Positions 57,441-64,000 of a stretch of DNA of 64,000 bases are shown piece after piece (the first letter of the stretch is position 1; every line of letters starts with the position of its first letter). Where the stretch lies: assembly GCA_963377175.1 (NCBI GenBank), contig CAUJNA010003297.1:252191-316190 (forward strand). The letters run 5' to 3'. Under the pieces are notes generated by a model. The model saw only the letters and a list, made by a program, of their open reading frames with translations. It was not told where the DNA came from and ran no database searches. A program made the translations under genes and the position numbers. The DNA comes from Effrenium voratum. Lineage: Eukaryota > Sar > Dinophyceae > Suessiales > Symbiodiniaceae.

Positions 57441-60400
57441 AAGAACGCCTTATGAGTCACGTATGTGGCCCCCATCCTGCGCAGGCTGCTTCAGCCACAC
57501 CAGCTCGCCTCGTTTCTTGGCCCATGGCCACACCGAGTACCTGAGGCTGGCAGCTGCTCTTCCCCCGATTCAAGGCACAGCATTGATCCCAAGTGGCTGC
57601 CGTAGGACTGTGGTTCTCAAGGCAGTCCAATTCTTCAAGCGCTGTCCGTAGCGCGGCCAGAGTCATGTGATTTTTGCCCTGTGCACATCTGCATGTAAAC
57701 TGCCCAAATACAGGAGTGAACGCCGCGCAGAACAGGCCACGCTACGCAATCATCGCTGCAGCAGTACTGTGCAGCACCATCGTTTGAATGATTGTTCAAA
57801 GCATGAGTTTGATGGTCTTTTGCAAAACAAGATATATAAATATACATATATTGTAGCTAGAATCTGAACCAATACCTTGCCTGCTTGTTTTGTGAGTTCA
57901 GTGCGTGATGCTGGTTGCCAAGTTGGCAAGTGCACGCGTTTGCTTTGCAGGAATGCATTGACTTTTGTGCGGCCGAAGAAACAACATTCAATTCAAGGTG
58001 TGCGTCGGGTTTGTCAACAGCACTGGTTTGTTCTGGATGGTGGCTCAAAGCCGGCTTCTCCGCAAGCAACATCTCGTAACAACAACTGCCTCCTGTCCTT
58101 GAAATGCTGCACCAAAGTTGGACGGATAGCAGTGCAATACAATCTTCACACCTGCCGGTTGGCCTTGTGTGGCTGAGTGGACGAATTAGAATTCAATTGC
58201 CCAACGCCCAAGTGGTGCAAGTCTGAAACCAGCAAGTGCTTTCAACTTTTAGCTCTACAAAGCCCTTGCATCATCTCAGTCCCTGCAACTCTGCAAACAA
58301 ACACTGGTGCCTCGGAATTGGGAATCCAACCAAATCAAGGGTCAGTTCACCCCGAAGGTGATGTTTGGTGTAAGTCGCCACAACCGGGGCTAATTACTAC
58401 TCCCTGCCCAACCAGTTTAGTGGGAAAACCGTAATGCTCAAAGACAAAATGTCAAGACCCGACCCAGCATTCAAGCAAGCTCTTGTTGAAACACCCCATT
58501 TGCTTCTGGCCAATATCTGCAAGGCGGCTGGCAGCGAGCAGTCACGACATCATCGAGCCCATCTCCATCCATGTCCACAAAGTGAGCCTCTCCCGCTGGA
58601 GGGAAGTGTTAAGCTGCGCTTCGTAGCATGTAAATCGAAGGATCCCCGTGGCAATACAAGCACTGTGCTAAGGACATAGCCGTCAAAGGGCCTTGCCCAA
58701 ACTATCGAGTGGCCAAAACAAGCAACAATATCCTCCACACACGGTTGTTCAACAAAAAATGCTTCCCTTCACCGCGGAACTTCACCAGGGTCACGGGCGG
58801 GGCAGCAGCATTGACACTACGGAGTACACCCCACAGTGACATGAAATTAGAGCTCAGGCCCAGAACGAGCCACCTTTCCGGCCCACCAGCATCTTCTTGG
58901 ACCCCGGAACTTTGCATGTGTATTGTTCTCTTGCAAGCAAGCTACACTACTCGCCGCTGTCCAAACACTGCAAGTCCATAGTACAGCAATTGCAACATGG
59001 GTGTGTGTTGCTTTGAGGTGCCCATTTCGGAGTTGGGTTGAAGGAAGACCAAAGGGAATTCTCCCAAGTGCATCGGGTCCCCCAACAACACGGGGGACAC
59101 TCCCATCCTTCTCCTAAAATCCTTCCCAAAACGGTGCTTAAAACCACCCAACCACAAAGGGAACCATTGGGACTGCAACATCCACTCCGGAGCCGCTCGC
59201 CTGGTGATAGAACCACCCGGAGTCCGGCAGCTTCTCGGACTGGTCCTTGGTAATCTTCACCTCAGGCCGACCCAGATCCTTTTGGGCCATTTGGGTGTGT
59301 CTCTTTTTAGGGGACCCCCTAACATGTTGGATGTCCTCCTGGTTTTCCTTTAAAACCACACAAAAGGGGTCCCATGTGTCACAGGCGGGGAATCAGGGAT
59401 TTCTTTGGGCCAAAACAGGGCAAAACAAAAGGTCAGAAAGCACGGTTGGAAAACGGCGCCTTCTCCATTTTGTGAAAGGAACAAATGCAACGGTCGACCT
59501 CCCCGACGGGTTTTGGGGTTGACCAAATATACTGACGGTGTTGAGTGGGTTGACCATGCTTTGCCCGAAACGACCGAACAAAAGGGAAACAAATAGGGGT
59601 CTGACCCCCGTCAGCCTGAGGGATCCTGAAGATTGTGACCTTGCCGCAACCAGTACACTGGGCAAAAGCAGGGATTTCAACTTCAGCTTGGCGTGAAAGC
59701 TTTGAGATCTTTTGAACGACATTTGACTTCCAGCTTGGGAGGCAATTCACCTTGGACGAAGCGTGGCATTGTTCGGGTCGTTCACACCAGCTCATCCCCA
59801 AGCCGAGCCGCGGGAGCCTTCAACTTTGTAGGCTCTGGCGAAGCCTGCGCCCACTCGCTTGAAACGAGATGGGAGTCACCCGGCTTGTCAAACGGACGTC
59901 CAAAGGCAACGTGAGATGCACCGACTTTGACATGTCAAAGCAGAAAAAAAGCAGCAGCCCCAGAACAAATTCTATTCATCTTCATGAAAGATCCAAATAC
60001 CTTCTCAAATTCAAACACAAGGTAGTTGTTGTGCATGTTACATTGCAGCTCGCTGGCCAATCACAATTGGCAAGCGTTGTCAAAGTTTAAACCAAATGAG
60101 TGGTGCCGAACATAGGGCACATAAAACCCTACTAACAAACCGCTTTCGCGGAACCTTTAGCGCTGCATTCGCGCCACACGTTTCACTTTCGAGGGTATGT
60201 GTTTTGTAATGATCACTTTCGCAGAGCTTTCGCGGCGGGCTCTTCTTGAACTACTTTGGCCGCAAGCTTTCGCGGGATGAGGGGTTTTGGTGCTGCCCAA
60301 ATGATGATGATTCCGTTCCAGAGAGAACCTCTTCTCCCAAAGGCACATTCTTAAGCAACAAACTTAGAACCTGTTCCAGTTCTTTTCTTTGGTATACTGA

Positions 60401-63096
60401 TTGAAGGATTGCCCAGTGTGCTAGCATTGTCCAACAACCGCTTTGTCTGTCTCTGTGCATCACTCACAAGGGCAAAACAAGTCCGACATTGCTCAGCACT
60501 CATCATATCTCAACATTAGAGGAATCGAGTAGGTCAAGGAACGCATCATCACGTTGTCACCCACGCTCTCCAGAATTCCGCGTCTTTTGGGTCAAACCAA
60601 ACAGACAGGCCCACCAAAGATTGTTCTCCGTCCGGTGGTCGAAAGACCTGGGTGCTTGGGGCTACTGTTTCACTAAGGACACCTAGCCAACAATGTGCAG
60701 GGGCCCTTAATGCAGGAATCATTACCCTGACCCACAGCTAGACCGGGATGCTTCTGCACTCGATAATCCCAAAAAGCGCAACACGCACAGGCGTGCCTCC
60801 ATGACGTAAACTCCGCCTAGCGGCAATGAAAATTAGAACCCTTGGAATTCAACTGACTAGCAAGCACGTGAGCAAAGTCTAGGTTGCCTGTTGGAATATT
60901 TGTCCTGGCAAGCGTGAGCCAGCAAATGATGGCGAATACTTCTGTGTCCAAGACGCTCCACCGTGACGCTCTACTTCTGGACTCTGCTGGCTGACATCTA
61001 TTGCTAGCCAACTGCTCATCTCTGCACTACACACATGGCTCACAGGGCATGTCTGTTCCATGGTCAAAAGCTGCTAGCATCATGGACCTCTGTGGACGCT
61101 TTGGAGGGCCCCTTGTTGAACTCTGTTCGTGGAAGGCATGTTCTTTCGACTTCTCCTAAGCTTCAGAGACATTCCAACCTTCATAGCCTCCCATTGGTTC
61201 TTTGATAGAAAACCGCTGCTGAATAAAGTGGCTCTGACAGCAGGTAGGCACGCTCGATGGCACGCTCGGCCTGTGGTGTGCGATGGCACCAGGAAACCGT
61301 TGCCGACAGCTATGGCGGTGAATCCGAAAGTGCTTGAATTCACCACTGTGATGCCTTGGCTGCAGGCTTTCACGAGTACCAACACTGCTTGCCTGTCACA
61401 GATTGCAAAAGCAATGGGATCAGCGAGCTACACGCTCAAAAGGGCTCTGTGGACAAGCCAGTTTGACATGCAGCAACTAGGCAACCTGAGCTGCTTTCCC
61501 CCGCAAACACACGTGGCCAACAACATGCTTAAACAAAAATGCTCTTATGAATCATGAACATGTATTTCAATACAATGAAACACAAACCATTGAATTGCAT
61601 CACTAAAGGTGGGCTTGTCCCTTCGTTTCGCAGACTTCTGATATGCCCGCAAGCCAAAGATGCAGTTGGGCCAATTGATCTGCCCGCTGCCAGGAAGCTC
61701 CTCAAAGCTGCCGCAAGCTTTGGAAATTAGCTGGACACAAAGGCAAACAAAAAGGAAACCTCCCGCTGTGGGGTCTCAGGTTGAGACACATTCACGTATC
61801 TGAGCCTGCTGGTCGTGCTTCTTCTGTTAAGAACAAATAACGCGGCTGACGTAATGCCCAGACAACAGTCACGTGCAACTCGACATGACTCCTCTGCAGG
61901 CCCAGCAGGACCAGAACCCACATCCGCCATGAACACTCCTTGGTCGGAAGGGGATATAATAATTATTCAACTTACAACTTGTCAATATCGGGATCTATTC
62001 CGCAAATGTTGGTAGCGTGGTGACTTGGGCCTTGCAAGCGTTGTCACATCACTGGAACAATCCAAGGTCACAGTCGCAGAAGCCTTTGCACAAGCAGGAT
62101 TTGCAAGTTCGGGGAAACAAGGCGAACGCGCAATGTGAGTTGAAAAGGCCAACGCATAAACCTTGTCGACAGCCAACCGATGACAAGGTCATGCAAAGTA
62201 CACGAGCAGCGCCAGGACAGGACCATCATGAAGCACACGACTTTGCAAACACACAATGCGACATGCTTTGCTCAGGCAAAACATCTTTGGTCTGACCATG
62301 GCCGATGGAAAACGCCCTAGCGGGCTCACGAGACCAAGAGCCCCAAAAGGCATAGTGTCCAAATTAGAGACACCTAGGAATCGGGAGACCAGGGCACCGT
62401 TCTTGGCGAAGATGGGCATCCCCTGGAAGCTGGTCACCAGTAGCTTGCCCGGCAGCTGCGGGGAAAGTGCCTGAGATCCCCAAGGGTCACAAAATTGGTT
62501 GCCAGGCTGCCAGGTTTCAGCATACCAGCACCTGCATCTCGGGAACTAAGGGGGAATGTATCTATGTAATGTATATATATATATGCCATTTGTGCCTTTG
62601 CGCACGCCACACACTCTCCTGACAAGGCCTATTCCAATCTTCCCCAACAACGATACTTCAGAGGTGGGCCTTTGATTTGTCGTGCCAATCTGCAACAGGT
62701 GCTTAGCTCAGGACCCCGGGTTTCTCATGGAGGCGAAAGCACAGCAACCCCGTATATTCGCAGAGACAACCTCTAAACTTTAGACCCTTTTGCCGCGATT
62801 GCCTTTTCGAGCACCACATCCTCCTGCTTAGCCAAGCTTCGGTGTACCCAGGAGGAAGCGGCACAGAAATGTTCTCCTGCCCAGGCCGGTAACTAGCGGC
62901 CCTAAACAGGGATCGCACAAATGGGGCTGTTTTGTTTCTGCCTGAAACAGCCTGAAATCCAAACCCGTTACGGCGTCCCCCTAAGGGCTCACTGAGGTGA
63001 GAAGGGCATTCATCACGTCTGGGCCTGTGATTACGCAGCTTGGGATACTCATGTTGCCATTTTTGTTGCGCGGCAGACTCTCAAATGCGGCGAACC
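55857..63096 (-). CDS. FG-GAP/VCBS-repeat beta-propeller protein (multi-exon, ends incomplete)
   Basis: A predicted beta-propeller protein with FG-GAP/VCBS blades carrying Asp-rich calcium-binding loops; members are usually secreted or membrane-anchored, but the ligand is unknown. Eight exons form an unbroken reading frame on the minus strand: 59616-59657, 59201-59260, 58529-58587, 57477-57540, 57092-57211, 56827-56925, 56272-56434, 55857-56123. Blade signatures are FVDMDGDGLDDVVTAR, DGHLDLLVTNHAAVNGSVFA and SDVDHDGFADIFVPVYDA. Between them lie GELVWLKQP, LGAGPDFLFCV, VVYWFMKN and KGKASPGDALAF, the order expected in this family. Three upstream exons fit the same gene: 63025-63096, 62803-62876 and 62398-62455 (LLVTSFQGMPIFAKNG); the first two join in phase to each other and to the third. 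At least one exon is missing between 62398 and 59657. Six of the eight main-chain donors are GC, one is GA and one GT. The start codon, any signal peptide and the C-terminus were not identified. Confidence 0.87.
57378..57440. repeat. (TG)n microsatellite in an FG-GAP gene intron
   Basis: A pure TG run of about 62 bp, inside the intron between the exons at 57477-57540 and 57092-57211. Confidence 0.98.
60139..60275. repeat. GCTTTCGCGG words
   Basis: CGCTTTCGCGGAAC, GAGCTTTCGCGGCG and AAGCTTTCGCGGGA occur within 140 bp in the FG-GAP gene's largest gap. They resemble the GCTTCCGCGG words at 9.3-9.98 kb. Confidence 0.5.
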
Positions 63097-64000
63097 CTTT
63101 CAAGTTCTCATCCATATCACAGGTGGGTTGGGTCAGTGCCCTGTAAAGCGCCGGTCCTGCCTCAATATACAGGTCATACTGCGTGAGGCTTGCTGCTGGG
63201 CCAACCAGCAGCAAAGCCCACCTGCATGGACAGGTAAGACATATTCATTATTTTTGTGGGATGAAACCATGGATATGCCGTTCATGCCAATCGCATGTTG
63301 TGTTTTCTGTCTCGTTCATGGACTGAAGTTCTTTTGAATAGACCTTGCTGCTATCACCCTAGACACGTCAGGTTATGCCATATTTACTTTGGCTCGTCGT
63401 CCCACAATTCCTCTGCACGGAAAAAACAAGTGGGCTGCCACAAAGGACTTCCGATAACCCAATCCTCATGTGCACGCAGCTCCGGCGAATGCGGTTTTAA
63501 CACTCACAGCTGTCGTTCGCATGAGGAAACCTCATGGGAGTTGCGCATCCCAAAGCCCCCACCTCCACGCCATTCTTCAGCCCGGATGCGGACTCCAGAG
63601 CTGAGAGCCGAAGCTGCGTACAAGTGGCGACGGGCCAAGGCAACCTGCGCCATCTGGGGGTTTCATGTCGGACCTCAGTCTCACTGTCGGATTGCTCCTT
63701 TCTTGGCGAGCAATAAGATGTCAGAAGGGAGCAGGTGATGCCGAACACGTGATAGCACACTGGACAATAACTCATCCTTGATACTGCAAAATATCAAGTC
63801 AGTGATGCCCTATGACACAGTATCAAATCTTTCTGTGCCTGAACATTGAAATGCGTGCCATAGTTGTGTAATGTATATATGCCTTCAGCATCTGAACAAG
63901 CTATATCGAGGCTTCTCTCAGAAAGCAACTCACTTGAATGTCTCTCAAATGGTGAGCCCCCTGTTGGTCCGTTTGTCTGGGAAACCCAAAAGAAACCAAC
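63097..64000. other. Upstream end of the window, FG-GAP 5' exons expected
   Basis: The open frame continues upstream of 63096 to about 63211 on the minus strand (YDLYIEAGPALYRALTQP), so an exon may start there. No start codon or signal peptide was identified. The remainder holds nothing I can support. Confidence 0.4.

Noticed and set aside
1..64000. A new defence, mobile or biosynthetic system
   Set aside because: I looked for clustered enzymes, transposase or reverse-transcriptase motifs and CRISPR-like spacing, and saw none; the unusual features are the splice signals and the compound repeats.

Overview
The window looks like nuclear DNA of a dinoflagellate, probably from the Symbiodinium-type group. 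Two observations support this. First, three genes could be reassembled exon by exon. Their introns start with GC or GA more often than GT, and almost every acceptor reads AG followed by G; this splice-site pattern is described for dinoflagellates. Second, there are long blocks of degenerate TTTAGGG-like repeat, the telomere-type unit reported for dinoflagellates. Coding density is very low, exons are mostly 20 to 160 nt, and much of the rest is simple repeat, satellite or anonymous intron and intergenic sequence. No rRNA, tRNA, CRISPR array or prokaryotic operon was seen. The lineage call is inference.

Layout. 1-15 kb: mostly anonymous, with one convincing orphan minus-strand exon (4542-4633), one weaker one (8574-8647), GATA-type microsatellites (9.0-11.0 kb) and short tandem repeats. 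15.1-18.2 kb: minus-strand exons of the second RecA domain of a DEAD-box RNA helicase. 21.5-30.0 kb: a minus-strand gene for TYW1, the radical-SAM tRNA wybutosine enzyme, in at least 25 exons, many of them micro-exons; a trinucleotide repeat sits in its largest identified intron. 31.5 kb: a minus-strand Ala/Glu-rich exon, possibly the TYW1 linker. 32.3-33.7 kb: a CTCA microsatellite running into a roughly 150-bp GC-rich minisatellite. 34.5-36.3 kb: GC-rich repeats with internal duplications. 37.6-43.9 kb: three interstitial telomere-like blocks, two next to a second satellite, a diverged duplication (39.1/39.85 kb) and the only convincing plus-strand exons (40.28-40.70 kb). 44-48 kb: minus-strand exons including a G-patch domain. 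50.8 and 53.3-53.6 kb: orphan minus-strand exons. 55.9-63.1 kb: a minus-strand FG-GAP/VCBS beta-propeller gene with an unbroken chain of eight in-phase exons plus three further upstream exons.

All three recognised genes and nearly all orphan exons lie on the minus strand, as expected of a unidirectional dinoflagellate gene array. Two products (TYW1 and the DEAD-box helicase) act on RNA, and a G-patch protein usually does too, but nothing in the sequence shows that they work together.
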